From Cryobacterium sp. PH31-AA6 (GTDB lineage: Bacteria > Actinomycetota > Actinomycetes > Actinomycetales > Microbacteriaceae): a stretch of 64,000 nt of DNA. A program made the position numbers and the translations under genes. The notes beneath the pieces were generated by a model. It made no database searches, had not been told where the DNA came from, and was given only the letters and a program-made list of their open reading frames with translations. Position 1 is the stretch's first letter. The number at the start of each line of letters is the position of its first letter. Below are positions 46,532 through 55,714 of the stretch, in pieces. The stretch lies in contig NZ_JASISS010000007.1 of assembly GCF_030063195.1 (NCBI RefSeq), positions 1-64,000 on the forward strand, given 5' to 3'.

Positions 46532-46891
46532 GTGACCGACTCGTTTTCAGATCAACAATTTTCAGATCACCAGTGGCTGTCCATCCCCGACCTCGTCCAG
46601 CTCCTCGGCGTGAGCCAGAGCAGGGTTCGCCAGCTGATCGATGACAAGCAGCTGCTGGCCATCCGTCCCGGCGGCGGACCGCTCCAGGTTCCGGCCGCCT
46701 TCATCAGGGATGCCGCACCCGTTCCCGAGCTGCGTGGAACCCTCATCGTGCTTGCGGACGACGGTTTCACCGACGAGCAGGCGATGAGCTGGCTGCTCGA
46801 GGTGGACGACAGTCTGGGCGTTCCGCCCATCACCGCCCTGCTGGCCGGCCGCAAGGCCGAAGTGCGCCGGGTCGCGCAGGCGCTGGCCTGA
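46532..46891 (+). CDS. Rv2175c-like DNA-binding protein
   Basis: A 119-residue protein with an N-terminal winged or MerR-like helix-turn-helix (WLSIPDLVQLLGVSQSRVRQLI) and an acidic C-terminal domain ending in RRVAQALA. In M. tuberculosis Rv2175c is phosphorylated by the neighbouring kinase PknL, which stops its DNA binding. The N-terminus here (MTDSFSDQQFSDHQ) offers one Thr and several Ser near the start. GTG 46532 is preceded by GGAGAG. It is divergent from the LysM gene. Confidence 0.85.
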   Translation: MTDSFSDQQFSDHQWLSIPDLVQLLGVSQSRVRQLIDDKQLLAIRPGGGPLQVPAAFIRDAAPVPELRGTLIVLADDGFTDEQAMSWLLEVDDSLGVPPITALLAGRKAEVRRVAQALA

Positions 46892-46925
46892 CCGGAATCT
46901 TCCGGCTCTGACCGAAGCCCCCGTC

Positions 46926-48056
46926 CTAGAAGACGCGGCGGGTGACGGTCTCGGCGAGCAGGCCGAGCGCGTCGGTTACCTCGGCGCCGATGGGCGACTC
47001 GGTCAGTGCGGCCAGGGCTTCGGCGACCTGGGACGCGATCAGGTCTTCGACGCGGAGCACGGCCCCGCTGTCCAGGATCAGCCGCTGCAGCCCGGTGATC
47101 TGTTCCGCGGTGAGCGACGGATCCCCGAGCAGCGCGTCGAGCTGGTCGCGGGCCTCGTCGCCGAGGGTCTCCCTGGCGAGGGCGACCAGCACCGTGCGCT
47201 TGCCCTCACGGAGGTCGTCGCCACTGGGCTTGCCCGTCACCGACGCGTCGCCAAACACGCCCAGGAGGTCGTCGCGCAACTGGTAGGCGATCCCGAGCGG
47301 CAGCCCGAAGGCCCGGAGGGCGTCGAGGTGCTCCGCACCGGCGCCCGCAAGGGCCGCCCCGATCACGAGCGGCGCCTGCACGCTGTACTTCGCCGACTTG
47401 TAGACGATCACCCGCATGGCACGGTCGAGCAGCTCGGATTCGGGCTGGGTGAGCCAGGCTCGTTCCTCCAGGATGTCCAGGTACTGACCGGCCGTGACCT
47501 CGGTGCGCATTCGGTTGAACTCGGCCCGGGCGGCGCGTGCCGCGCTCTGCTCCACACCGGCCAATCCCTCATCGAGGAGCTCGTCGCTCCAGCCGAGCAG
47601 CAGGTCGCCGAGCAGAATGGCAGCGGCGCGGCCGAATTCCGGGCGGTTTCCGGCCCAGCCGGCGGCGGTGTGCAGGGACTCGAAGAGCCGGTGGGCTGAG
47701 GCCTTGCCCCGCCGGGTGTCCGAGTTGTCGATGATGTCGTCGTGCACGAGCGCCGCGGCGTGGAAGATCTCCAGGGCCGCGGCGGCGGACACCACCGGGA
47801 TCAGGCGCTCGGGAATCCCCGCGCCCGACGCCGGACCGTCAATCGGGTCGAGGCCGGGTTCGACTCCGCCCACACTCTGCCAACCCCACCAGCAGAACAG
47901 GGCCCGAAAACGCTTGCCACCGCTGAGAAACTGCCGTGAGAAGTCGACCAGTGGCGTAAGGTCCGGGCTGATAGTGGTCACAATTGGTTCACGGGCCTCG
48001 ATGAATTCGTCGATGCGTGTATGAACCAGTTCGACCAGTTGATTGCTTTGAGCCAC
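46926..48056 (-). CDS. Polyprenyl diphosphate synthase (IdsA-like)
   Basis: A 376-residue trans-prenyl synthase. The first Asp motif is HDDIIDNSD, the second DDLLGVFGD, with GGKRFRALF for diphosphate binding. Position matches idsA2 of mycobacteria next to the dcw cluster. It probably makes GGPP or a longer chain for menaquinone or general isoprenoids, separate from the pigment crtE. GTG 48056 is the start. It is divergent from the DUF3040 gene and convergent with the Rv2175c-like gene. Confidence 0.9.
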   Translation of the reverse strand: MAQSNQLVELVHTRIDEFIEAREPIVTTISPDLTPLVDFSRQFLSGGKRFRALFCWWGWQSVGGVEPGLDPIDGPASGAGIPERLIPVVSAAAALEIFHAAALVHDDIIDNSDTRRGKASAHRLFESLHTAAGWAGNRPEFGRAAAILLGDLLLGWSDELLDEGLAGVEQSAARAARAEFNRMRTEVTAGQYLDILEERAWLTQPESELLDRAMRVIVYKSAKYSVQAPLVIGAALAGAGAEHLDALRAFGLPLGIAYQLRDDLLGVFGDASVTGKPSGDDLREGKRTVLVALARETLGDEARDQLDALLGDPSLTAEQITGLQRLILDSGAVLRVEDLIASQVAEALAALTESPIGAEVTDALGLLAETVTRRVF

Positions 48057-48128
48057 GTGCCTAGCCTAGCCATCCGTGCGGGGTTAGAATTGGGAGGCAA
48101 GCCGCCGGTCCCTAGTAGGAGGAATGAG

Positions 48129-48500
48129 ATGCCGCTTTCGGAACAAGAGCAGCGACTCCTCGAAGAGATGGAGCGCGGTCTTTACCACAACGACGCCGAC
48201 TTCGTGTCGACCGTTGGCGGTTCACCGCTCCGACCCAACTACCGCTCGATCGCGATCGGCGTTCTCGCCGCAGTCGCCGGCATCGGCGGATTGATCGCCG
48301 GTGTCGCGGTGCAGCAGCTCTGGATCGGCATCGTCGGATTCACCGTGATGTTCGCCGGCGTGCTCATCGCCACGACGCCGGGCAAGTCCGGACGCAAGAT
48401 CGGCGGAGCACCCCTCGGTCGCCCCGCGCAGCGTTCCCAGGACAAGGGCTTCATGGACCGTCTCAACGAACGCTGGGATCGTCGGCAGGACGGCCAGTAA
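48129..48500 (+). CDS. DUF3040 membrane protein
   Basis: A 123-residue protein with the DUF3040 start PLSEQEQRLLEEMERGLYHND. Two membrane helices (IAIGVLAAVAGIGGLIAGVA, LWIGIVGFTVMFAGVLIAT) and a basic tail follow. The family is regularly found just upstream of mraZ in actinobacteria, but its function is unknown. ATG 48129 has TAGGAGG upstream. A rho-independent terminator follows at 48605. Confidence 0.9.
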   Translation: MPLSEQEQRLLEEMERGLYHNDADFVSTVGGSPLRPNYRSIAIGVLAAVAGIGGLIAGVAVQQLWIGIVGFTVMFAGVLIATTPGKSGRKIGGAPLGRPAQRSQDKGFMDRLNERWDRRQDGQ

Positions 48501-48604
48501 CCACCGCCTGAGTCCCCGCCCGAGTCGTCGCCGACGCGGAGCTTGCGGAGCCTCCTGCCCCGCCCCCCTTCCGCCCCCTGACAGCGTCATTTCACCCGCA
48601 AACC

Positions 48605-48633
48605 GGGCCGATCATCCGATCGGCCCTTTTTTT
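48605..48633 (+). terminator. Rho-independent terminator after DUF3040 gene
   Basis: GGGCCGAT and ATCGGCCC (8-bp perfect stem) surround a 6-base loop and are followed by seven T. It is the only canonical U-tailed terminator in the window and insulates the dcw cluster from upstream transcription. Confidence 0.93.
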
Positions 48634-48751
48634 GTGCCCGAAATCGACCGAGCTCGCCAATTGCGGTGATTCTCCCTCCACCACCGATGGCCAGTGAATT
48701 TGGGGGATTGGGGGGAATAAATCCCGAAAGGGGGTAAATATTCACTAGTTG

Positions 48752-48777
48752 GTGGGGCAAAGTGGAGTAAAGTGGAG
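48752..48777 (+). promoter_or_regulatory. mraZ: Triple MraZ-binding boxes
   Basis: Three direct repeats GTGGGG (48752), GTGGAG (48762) and GTGGAG (48772) occur at exact 10-bp spacing, 32 bases upstream of mraZ. MraZ is known to bind GTGG/TGGG direct repeats with about one-turn spacing and to repress its own operon. The sites lie downstream of the AT-rich candidate -10. Confidence 0.85.
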
Positions 48778-48809
48778 CAACACCTGAACCTGGCCGGAAG
48801 GGGTGATGA

Positions 48810-49241
48810 ATGTTCCTCGGGACCTATGCCCCCAAGCTCGACGAAAAAGGACGCGTCATCCTTCCCGCGAAATTCCGCGACGAGTTGTCGCCGGGAATCG
48901 TCATGACCCGTGGCCAGGAGAACTGCCTCTACGTCTTCACCACCCGTGAGTTCGAGGCATTCGCCGAGAAGATCGGCCAGGCGCCGCTCTCCGACAAGGC
49001 CGCCCGCAGCTACGCGCGGATGACCCTCTCCGGTGCCAGTGCCGAGACCCCCGACAAGCAGAACCGGGTGACCATTCCGGCCAACCTGCGCAGCTACGCC
49101 GGGCTGGACCGTGACCTCACCGTCATCGGCGCCGGAACCCGGGTCGAGATCTGGGACAGCGCGGCGTGGGAGCGCTACCTCGCCGAACAGGAAACCTCAT
49201 TCGCAAACACTTCGGAGGAGGTGATTCCGGGACTCATTTAG
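48810..49241 (+). CDS. mraZ: Transcriptional regulator MraZ
   Basis: A 143-residue protein with two SpoVT/AbrB-like half-domains ([15 protein letters not shown] and [13 protein letters not shown]), starting [11 protein letters not shown]. It is the conserved first gene of the dcw cluster. It controls that cluster by binding the repeats just upstream of its own gene. GGAAGG lies about 8 bases before ATG 48810. Confidence 0.96.
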   Translation: MFLGTYAPKLDEKGRVILPAKFRDELSPGIVMTRGQENCLYVFTTREFEAFAEKIGQAPLSDKAARSYARMTLSGASAETPDKQNRVTIPANLRSYAGLDRDLTVIGAGTRVEIWDSAAWERYLAEQETSFANTSEEVIPGLI

Positions 49242-49342
49242 CACCTGGCGCCTGACTCCCAGCCGTTCTCCCTGACACACTTCCCCGGTGCCAGGAAGGA
49301 ATGGATGGGGATCAGGATCCAGGAACTACTCCCGGGAACAAT

Positions 49343-50296
49343 ATGGCCATCAACGACATCCACACCCCCGTCATGCTCGACCGATGCGTCGAACTGCTCG
49401 CCCCGGCACTCGAGCAGCCCGGCGCGGTGCTCGTCGATGCCACCCTCGGCATGGCAGGGCACGCGGAGGCCATCCTCCAGCGATTCCCCAACCTCGTGCT
49501 GGTCGGTCTCGACCGCGACCTCGAGGCCCTCGCCATCGCCGAGGAGCGGCTCAAACCGTTCCGCGACCGCGTACACCTCGTGCACACCGTCTACGACGGC
49601 ATCCGTGAGGCCCTCGACGGTCTCGGCATCCGCGAGGTGAACGGGATCCTCTTCGACCTCGGCGTGTCGTCACTGCAGCTCGACCGGGTGGAGCGCGGCT
49701 TCTCCTATTCGAAGGACGCGCCCCTGGACATGCGGATGGACAACACCAGCGACCTCACCGCCGAGGTCATCCTCGCCACCTACAGCGAAGCGGACCTGCG
49801 CCGGATCTTCCGTGACTATGGCGAAGAAAAACTCGCCGCCCGCTACGCGAAGGCCATCGCCGAGTCCCGGGAGACGACGCCGATGACCCGGTCGGCCCAG
49901 TTGGTCCAGGTGATCACCGCGGTCACGCCGGTCGCCGTGCAGCGCACGGGGCACCCGGCGAAGAGGGTCTTCCAGGCGCTCCGGATCGAGGTCAACCAGG
50001 AACTGGCCGTTCTCGAACGCGCCATCCCGGCCGCGCTCGACGCGGTCACGGTCGGCGGGCGAATCGTCGTGATGGCCTACCAGTCACTCGAGGACCGGAT
50101 CGTCAAGAAGCTCCTCGCCGCAGCGTCGGGCTCAACCGCCCCCGCCGGACTGCCGATCGAACTGCCCGAACACAAACCACTATTCAAATTGCTCATCAGA
50201 GGCGCTGAACTGGCCTCCGAAGAGGAAAAAGCGAGTAATCCGCGCGCGACGTCAGTCCGACTTCGCGCCGCCGAGCGACTGAGGAGAGCCGCATGA
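49343..50296 (+). CDS. rsmH: 16S rRNA (cytosine-1402-N4)-methyltransferase
   Basis: A 317-residue SAM-dependent enzyme methylating C1402 of 16S rRNA. The family start HTPVML, SAM motif [20 protein letters not shown] and C-terminal [13 protein letters not shown] are present. ATG 49343 matches the family N-terminus; an ATG at 49301 with an adjacent GGAAGGA would add 14 residues. The stop overlaps ftsL as ATGA. Confidence 0.95.
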   Translation: MAINDIHTPVMLDRCVELLAPALEQPGAVLVDATLGMAGHAEAILQRFPNLVLVGLDRDLEALAIAEERLKPFRDRVHLVHTVYDGIREALDGLGIREVNGILFDLGVSSLQLDRVERGFSYSKDAPLDMRMDNTSDLTAEVILATYSEADLRRIFRDYGEEKLAARYAKAIAESRETTPMTRSAQLVQVITAVTPVAVQRTGHPAKRVFQALRIEVNQELAVLERAIPAALDAVTVGGRIVVMAYQSLEDRIVKKLLAAASGSTAPAGLPIELPEHKPLFKLLIRGAELASEEEKASNPRATSVRLRAAERLRRAA

Positions 50297-50895
50297 GTGA
50301 CAATCTCGCACGCGTCCTGCGACCGAACTGGGACAACACCCCGGCTTCGGTCCCCGCGCACGACACCCGCCACATCGAGATCGTCGCGACCCGCGACCAG
50401 CGCCAGGCGCGGCCCCGGATCGTCTACGCCCTCTCCGCCGTCGCCGGCATGGCGACCATCGTCGTCATCCAGCTGCTGCTCAGCGTGGGGATCTCCCAGG
50501 GCGCCTACGAGGTGTCCCGGCTGGAAGCCAGCCAGGTCGAGCTCGGCCGCACCGCCGAGAGCGTGACCGAAGACCTCGTCCGGATCTCCTCACCACAGAG
50601 CCTGGCCGCGAACGCCGAGGCACTGGGCATGGTGAGCAATTCCAACCCCGTCTACCTTCGGCTGTCCGACGGCGCCGTGCTCGGGGCCCCTGCCTCGGCC
50701 AGCGGGAGTCAGGGCGGCGCGGCGAGTCTCGTGCCGAATGCGCTGCTCGCCGGCGTACCTTTGGTCACGCAGCTGCCCCAGGGCAGCGGGCAGGGAGCCA
50801 GCGTCGGGGGCTCAACGGCAGACACGTCGGCGAGGACCGCCGCCGTCACACCCAAGACAGCACCGAACGGGATCCCCACCCCGGCAACCCGCTAA
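50293..50895 (+). CDS. ftsL: FtsL-like division protein
   Basis: A 200-residue bitopic membrane protein. A cytoplasmic part of about 42 residues and one helix ([22 protein letters not shown]) precede an extracytoplasmic segment with coiled-coil-like heptads ([20 protein letters not shown]) and a long Ser/Gly/Ala tail. Size, topology and position between rsmH and ftsI identify it as the divisome subunit FtsL, though sequence conservation in this family is poor. The stop codon lies inside a 19-bp-period duplication. Confidence 0.8.
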   Translation: MSDNLARVLRPNWDNTPASVPAHDTRHIEIVATRDQRQARPRIVYALSAVAGMATIVVIQLLLSVGISQGAYEVSRLEASQVELGRTAESVTEDLVRISSPQSLAANAEALGMVSNSNPVYLRLSDGAVLGAPASASGSQGGAASLVPNALLAGVPLVTQLPQGSGQGASVGGSTADTSARTAAVTPKTAPNGIPTPATR

Positions 50896-50916
50896 CTGCC
50901 CGGCAACCCGCTAACT
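50881..50916. repeat. Tandem duplication across the ftsL stop codon
   Basis: CCGGCAACCCGCTAACT occurs at 50881-50897 and again at 50900-50916. The TAA stop of ftsL (50893-50895) is in the first copy, so the second copy is non-coding. Confidence 0.9.
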
Positions 50917-50965
50917 CCTCAGCACCCGCCAACCCCGTGGCCCCGGCCGCAGTAAGGATCAGACG

Positions 50966-52744
50966 GTGGCGACGAACACCCGGTCAAGCAGGCGCCGCAT
51001 CGCGGGGACGATGGTGGTCCTGTTCGCGATCATTGCGCTCTTCGTGGTCAAACTCGTCGACATCCAGGTCGTCCGCGCAGACACCCTGAGCGCCGAATCG
51101 CTCGGCAACCGGTCCGTCGAACAACCCGTATACGGCTCGCGCGGTGACATTCTCGACACCAACGGCGTCGTGCTGGCCGGAACGGTGATGCGCTACAACA
51201 TCACCCTGTCGCCGCGGAACGCCGCGGAATTCGACCGCACCACCGCCGGGGGCGAGGTCACCGTGACGGTTGCCCAGGCCGCGGCAGAGGTCGGCGCGCT
51301 CACCGGCAAGACCGGCGACTCCATCCTCGCGATCATTTCGGCGGCCCTCGCCGAGGACAAGAACTCTGATTACGCGTTCGTCGCGAAGGCCGTCGACGTC
51401 GACGTCTTCCGTGCGGTCGACAAACTCGAAATCCCCTGGATCTACTTCGAGAAGAACCCGAGCCGGGTCTACCCGGACGGGGCCGTCGCCGGCAACCTGA
51501 TCGGCTTCGTCTCGTCAGGGGGAGACGCCCAGGCCGGCCTCGAGCTGGGGCAGGATGCCTGCCTCGCCAGCACGAACGGTGTCGAGACCTATGAAAAGGG
51601 CGCCGACGGGGTTCGCCTGCCGCAGAGTACCGTCACCACCAGCCAGGCCGAGGACGGCGGCGACGTCGTCACCACCATCGACTCCGACCTCAACTGGTAC
51701 GTGCAGCAGGTGCTCGCCAAGCAGGCCCAGGCCACCGGTGCCGCCTGGGGCACCGTCGTCGTGCAGGAGGTCAAGACGGGCAAGCTCGTGGCCGTGGCTG
51801 ACTACCCGTCGGTCGACCCCAACAACGTCGGCGGGACAGCGAACCCCGAGGACCGCGGTTCGCGGGCCTTCACGGCCTCCTTCGAACCGGGGTCAACCTT
51901 CAAGGCGCTCACCGCGGCATCCGTGCTCGACGCCGGCCTCGCCACGCCCGACAGTAAGATCGTGGCGCCCTACCGGTACCTGCCGCCGAACGGGGCCAAC
52001 GTCAACGACAGCTCGGGCCACGCCGACCTGAACCTGACCCTCACCGGCGTGCTGATCGAATCCTCCAACACCGGAATGTCGAAGTTCGGCGAGCTGCTCA
52101 GCGACCAGCAGCGGTATGACTACATGACCGCATTCGGCCTGGGCAGGCCCACCGAGGTGCAGTTCCCCGCCGAGGACAGCGGCATCCTGCACGACTGGCA
52201 GAACTGGGACAACCAGACGAAATACGCCACCATGTTCGGCCAGGGGCTGACCACCACCGCTCTGCAGGTTTCCAGCATCTACCAGGCCATTGCCAACAAC
52301 GGCGTGCGGCTCCCCGTGCAACTGGTCGAGGGCTGCCGCCAGGCGGACGGCACCATGAGCGAGGTGCCGGCAACCGCCGGAACCCAAATCGTTTCGGCCT
52401 CGGCCGCCCGCGAAACCGCGGACATGCTGGAGATGGTGTACCAGAAGGCATGGTTGTCGACGAAGTGGAACATCCCCGGCTACCGGGTCGCGGCCAAGAC
52501 GGGCACCGCACAGATGCCGGACGGCCACGGCGGCTACACCCACGGCTACCTGGTCTCGGTTTCCGGCTTCGCTCCGGCGGACGATCCTGAGTACGTCGTT
52601 TCGGTCAGCCTCGCAGATCCTGTTAAACTGAACTCTTCTGCGGCATCTGCTCCGATCTTCCAAGAGGTCATGAGCCAGGTGCTGAAGAAGTACCGGGCAG
52701 TCCCATCGGGCGCCGCCGCGCCTGCGCTTCCCGGCACCTGGTAA
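50966..52744 (+). CDS. ftsI: Penicillin-binding protein FtsI (division transpeptidase)
   Basis: A 592-residue class B PBP. A basic start and one membrane helix (IAGTMVVLFAIIALFVVKLV) precede the pedestal domain with GSRGDILDTNG. The transpeptidase has SxxK = S310TFK, SxN = S366-S-N and KTGT at 511-514. It cross-links septal peptidoglycan together with FtsW. GTG 50966 has AAGGA about 8 bases upstream. The 70-base gap after ftsL is one of the largest inside the cluster. Confidence 0.96.
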   Translation: MATNTRSSRRRIAGTMVVLFAIIALFVVKLVDIQVVRADTLSAESLGNRSVEQPVYGSRGDILDTNGVVLAGTVMRYNITLSPRNAAEFDRTTAGGEVTVTVAQAAAEVGALTGKTGDSILAIISAALAEDKNSDYAFVAKAVDVDVFRAVDKLEIPWIYFEKNPSRVYPDGAVAGNLIGFVSSGGDAQAGLELGQDACLASTNGVETYEKGADGVRLPQSTVTTSQAEDGGDVVTTIDSDLNWYVQQVLAKQAQATGAAWGTVVVQEVKTGKLVAVADYPSVDPNNVGGTANPEDRGSRAFTASFEPGSTFKALTAASVLDAGLATPDSKIVAPYRYLPPNGANVNDSSGHADLNLTLTGVLIESSNTGMSKFGELLSDQQRYDYMTAFGLGRPTEVQFPAEDSGILHDWQNWDNQTKYATMFGQGLTTTALQVSSIYQAIANNGVRLPVQLVEGCRQADGTMSEVPATAGTQIVSASAARETADMLEMVYQKAWLSTKWNIPGYRVAAKTGTAQMPDGHGGYTHGYLVSVSGFAPADDPEYVVSVSLADPVKLNSSAASAPIFQEVMSQVLKKYRAVPSGAAAPALPGTW

Positions 52745-52756
52745 GAAAGCGACCCC

Positions 52757-54301
52757 GTGACCGAATTGGCACCCTCGGCTCTCCGCCCCCAGCATCCGGT
52801 CCCGCGATCGTTGTCCGGCCTGGTAGATGAGTTTGAACTCTTCCTGCGCGGAGACAGTGACGGCCTGGAGGTGACCGGTGTGAGCCTGAGCTCACGCACG
52901 GTCCAACCCGGAGACCTGTACGTCGGAGTCCCCGGGAGGGCCAGCCACGGCGCGGCCTTCGCCGCAGCGGCAAGGGATGCCGGCGCCGTCGCTATCCTGA
53001 CCGACGAGGCCGGTGCGCTCCTCGCCGCCGGTAGCGGCCTGCCCGTGCTGGTCACCCCGGATGCCCGTGCCGCCCTCGGCGCCGTCGCCGCGTGGATCTA
53101 CCGCACCGACGAGAACCCCGCGACCCTCTTCGGCGTCACCGGCACCAACGGCAAGACCAGCGTCGTCTACCTGCTCTTCGCCATCCTGAACCAGCTCGGC
53201 GTCGTGTCCGGGCTCACCTCGACCGCGGAGCGCCGGATCGGCGACCTCGCCGTCGTCAGCGCGCTGACCACGCCAGAAGCCACCGAACTGCACGCTCTCC
53301 TGGCCCGCATGCGCGAGGCCGAGGTGCGCGCCGTCGCGATCGAGGTCTCCGCCCAGGCGCTGACCCGCCACCGGGTCGACGGGCTCGTCTTCGATGTTGC
53401 CGGTTTCACGAACCTCAGTCACGACCACCTCGACGACTATGCCGGGCTGGACGAGTACTTCCAGGCCAAGCTCGAGCTCTTCCAGCCCGACCGCTCCCGC
53501 CGCGGCGTCGTCACCGTCGACTCGGACTGGGGCCGCCGTATCGTCGACGAGTGCCGCATCCCGGTGACGACCCTGAGCAGCCGGCCGGACGTCGAGGCCG
53601 ACTGGCACATGACCATCGTCGACGAATCCGCGTTCTACACCGAGTTCCTGCTGGAGGGGCCGGAGGGCCGCCGCCTGCAGACCAGGGTGCCTCTTCTCGG
53701 CTGGTTCATGGCCGCCAATGCTGCCCTCGCCATCCTGCTCCTGGTCGAATCCGGCTACGACCTCGAGGCGATTGCGCACACCCTCGACCGCGACGGCGGG
53801 ATCGATGTCTACATTCCCGGTCGGGCCGAGCGCATCTCCGCCGACCGTGGGCCGCTCGTCTACATTGACTACGGTCACAGCCCCGACGCCTTCCTCAACA
53901 CGCTCGCCGCGATCCGCAAGTTCACCCCCGGGCGCGTGATCATGGTCTTCGGCGCCGACGGCGACCGTGACACCACGAAACGAGCGGATATGGGGGCCAT
54001 CGCCGCGAGGGGCGCGGATGTCGTGGTTGTCACCGACTTCCACCCGAGGTTCGAGGACCCGGCCGCCATTCGCGCGACACTCCTCGCCGCGGCACGGGAG
54101 GCGGTTCCGACCGGAGAATTCTACGAGGTCCCCGATCCCCGCACAGCCTTCCGCAAGGCGGTCTCCCTCGCCGAGGAAGGCGACGCGATCCTGTACGCCG
54201 GCCCCGGCCACGAGAACTACCACGAGGTCGCCGGAGTGAAAATTCCCTATTCCGCCCGGGATGACTCCCGCCTGGCGCTGCGCGAAGCGGGGTGGTTGTA
54301 A
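52757..54301 (+). CDS. murE: UDP-MurNAc-dipeptide:diamino-acid ligase MurE
   Basis: A 514-residue Mur ligase adding the third residue of the stem peptide. The ATP loop is GTNGKTS (129-135), with the carbamylated-lysine region EVSAQALTRHRVDG and FTNLSHDHLDDY. The substrate-selecting motif, DNPR in meso-DAP enzymes, reads HPRFEDP at 429-435 after DF. The Arg is kept but the Asn is His. Microbacteriaceae have B-type peptidoglycan with DAB, Orn, Lys or homoserine at this position, so the amino acid added is probably not DAP (inference). GTG 52757 follows ftsI after 12 bases. Confidence 0.94.
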   Translation: MTELAPSALRPQHPVPRSLSGLVDEFELFLRGDSDGLEVTGVSLSSRTVQPGDLYVGVPGRASHGAAFAAAARDAGAVAILTDEAGALLAAGSGLPVLVTPDARAALGAVAAWIYRTDENPATLFGVTGTNGKTSVVYLLFAILNQLGVVSGLTSTAERRIGDLAVVSALTTPEATELHALLARMREAEVRAVAIEVSAQALTRHRVDGLVFDVAGFTNLSHDHLDDYAGLDEYFQAKLELFQPDRSRRGVVTVDSDWGRRIVDECRIPVTTLSSRPDVEADWHMTIVDESAFYTEFLLEGPEGRRLQTRVPLLGWFMAANAALAILLLVESGYDLEAIAHTLDRDGGIDVYIPGRAERISADRGPLVYIDYGHSPDAFLNTLAAIRKFTPGRVIMVFGADGDRDTTKRADMGAIAARGADVVVVTDFHPRFEDPAAIRATLLAAAREAVPTGEFYEVPDPRTAFRKAVSLAEEGDAILYAGPGHENYHEVAGVKIPYSARDDSRLALREAGWL

Positions 54302-55714
54302 ATGATCGCGCTCAGCCTCAGCCAGATCGCCCAGGCAGTCGGCGGAGAGCTCCACCTGCACGGGAGCAGCCTCACGGCGGACTCCCTGGTCGACGGCGCC
54401 GTCAATACCGACTCTCGTGAGATCGGGGCAGGGGCGATCTTCGTCGCCAAGCCGGGTGACGTCACCGACGGGCACCTCTTCGCGCCCGCGGCGGTCGAGC
54501 GCGGTGCCGTTCTCCTCATCGTGGAGCGCGTGCTCGACCTTCCCGTCGCCCAGATCGTGGTTCCCGACGCGGTCACCGCCCTCGGCGACCTGGCGACCGA
54601 CGTCGTCGCGAGGGTCAGGGCGGCCGGCAACCTCAAGATCATCGGCATCACCGGCTCCAACGGCAAGACGACCACCAAAAACCTGCTCCGGGCCGTGCTG
54701 AACCGGGTCGGCCCGACCATCGCCGCCCGGGAATCCTTCAACAACGAGGTCGGCGCGCCGCTCACGATGCTCGGCCTCACCCTCGACAGCCGCTTCCTGG
54801 TCGCCGAGATGGGGGCAAGTGCCGTCGGCGAGATCGCCAGGCTCGTGCGGATGGCCAGGCCGGACATCGGAATCGTCCTCAAGGTCGGCCTCGCCCACGC
54901 CGGTGAATTCGGCGGCATCGACGCGACCGTGCGCGCCAAAACCGAGATGGTCACCGACCTGCTCGAGACGGACGTGGCCGTGCTCAACGCCGACGACCCC
55001 CGCGTGGCCGGCATGGCCGCGCACACCAGCGCGCAGGTCACCTGGTTCGGCCAGCACGGCACGGACGGCGTGCGCGCCACCGACGTCGTCGTCTCCGCCG
55101 AAGGCACCGCGTTCCGGCTGCACCTGGCATCGGGGGACAGCCGCCCGGTGGCCTTCCGGGTGCTCGGCGAGCACCACGTGATGAACGCGCTGGCGGCCGC
55201 GGCCGCCGCCGAGCTTCTCGGCGTCGACATCGACCTGATCGTGTCGGCCCTCGAATCGGTGCACACCGCCGAACGCTGGCGGATGGAGGTCATGGGCGGC
55301 CGAGACGGCGTCACCATCATCAACGACGCCTACAACGCGAGCCCCGACTCGATGACCGCCGCGCTGAAGACCCTCGCGCAGATCCGCCGACCCGACCAGC
55401 GCACCATTGCCGTGCTCGGTGAAATGAGCGAACTCGGCGAACTGGCCGGGGAAGAGCACGACCGGGTCGGGCTTCTCGCCGTTCGCCTGAACATCTCCCA
55501 ACTCATCGTGGTGGGGCGCCCCGCCAGGCGGATGCACATCAGCACGATCAACGAGGGGTCGTGGGACGGCGAATCGGAGTTCGTCGAGTCAGCCGACGAC
55601 GCCTTCACCCTGCTCTGCGCCACCGTGCGACCGGGGGATATCGTGCTGGTCAAATCGTCGAATTCGGCCGGACTTCGATTCCTCGGCGACAGACTAGGGG
55701 AGTTCTTCTCGTGA
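54302..55714 (+). CDS. murF: UDP-MurNAc-tripeptide:D-Ala-D-Ala ligase MurF
   Basis: A 470-residue Mur ligase completing the pentapeptide. [15 protein letters not shown] is the N-terminal substrate domain, [10 protein letters not shown] the ATP loop, and [12 protein letters not shown] the conserved C-terminal segment. ATG 54302 starts one base after the murE stop region. Its end overlaps mraY as GTGA. Complete and ordinary. Confidence 0.96.
   Translation: MIALSLSQIAQAVGGELHLHGSSLTADSLVDGAVNTDSREIGAGAIFVAKPGDVTDGHLFAPAAVERGAVLLIVERVLDLPVAQIVVPDAVTALGDLATDVVARVRAAGNLKIIGITGSNGKTTTKNLLRAVLNRVGPTIAARESFNNEVGAPLTMLGLTLDSRFLVAEMGASAVGEIARLVRMARPDIGIVLKVGLAHAGEFGGIDATVRAKTEMVTDLLETDVAVLNADDPRVAGMAAHTSAQVTWFGQHGTDGVRATDVVVSAEGTAFRLHLASGDSRPVAFRVLGEHHVMNALAAAAAAELLGVDIDLIVSALESVHTAERWRMEVMGGRDGVTIINDAYNASPDSMTAALKTLAQIRRPDQRTIAVLGEMSELGELAGEEHDRVGLLAVRLNISQLIVVGRPARRMHISTINEGSWDGESEFVESADDAFTLLCATVRPGDIVLVKSSNSAGLRFLGDRLGEFFS

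Larger units (their letters stand above)
48501..48809 (+). promoter_or_regulatory. Intergenic region before the dcw cluster (309 bases)
   Basis: Besides the terminator (48605-48633) and MraZ boxes (48752-48777), it holds a G-rich stretch TTTGGGGGATTGGGGGG near 48700-48720 and an AT-rich GGTAAATATTCAC near 48734-48746. The latter probably carries the -10 of the mraZ promoter. I see no further gene or RNA here. Confidence 0.5.

Noticed and set aside
52892-55537. 881-codon open frame on the minus strand opposite murE and murF
   Set aside because: It crosses two real, motif-complete genes; its length is explained by GC skew of codon positions.
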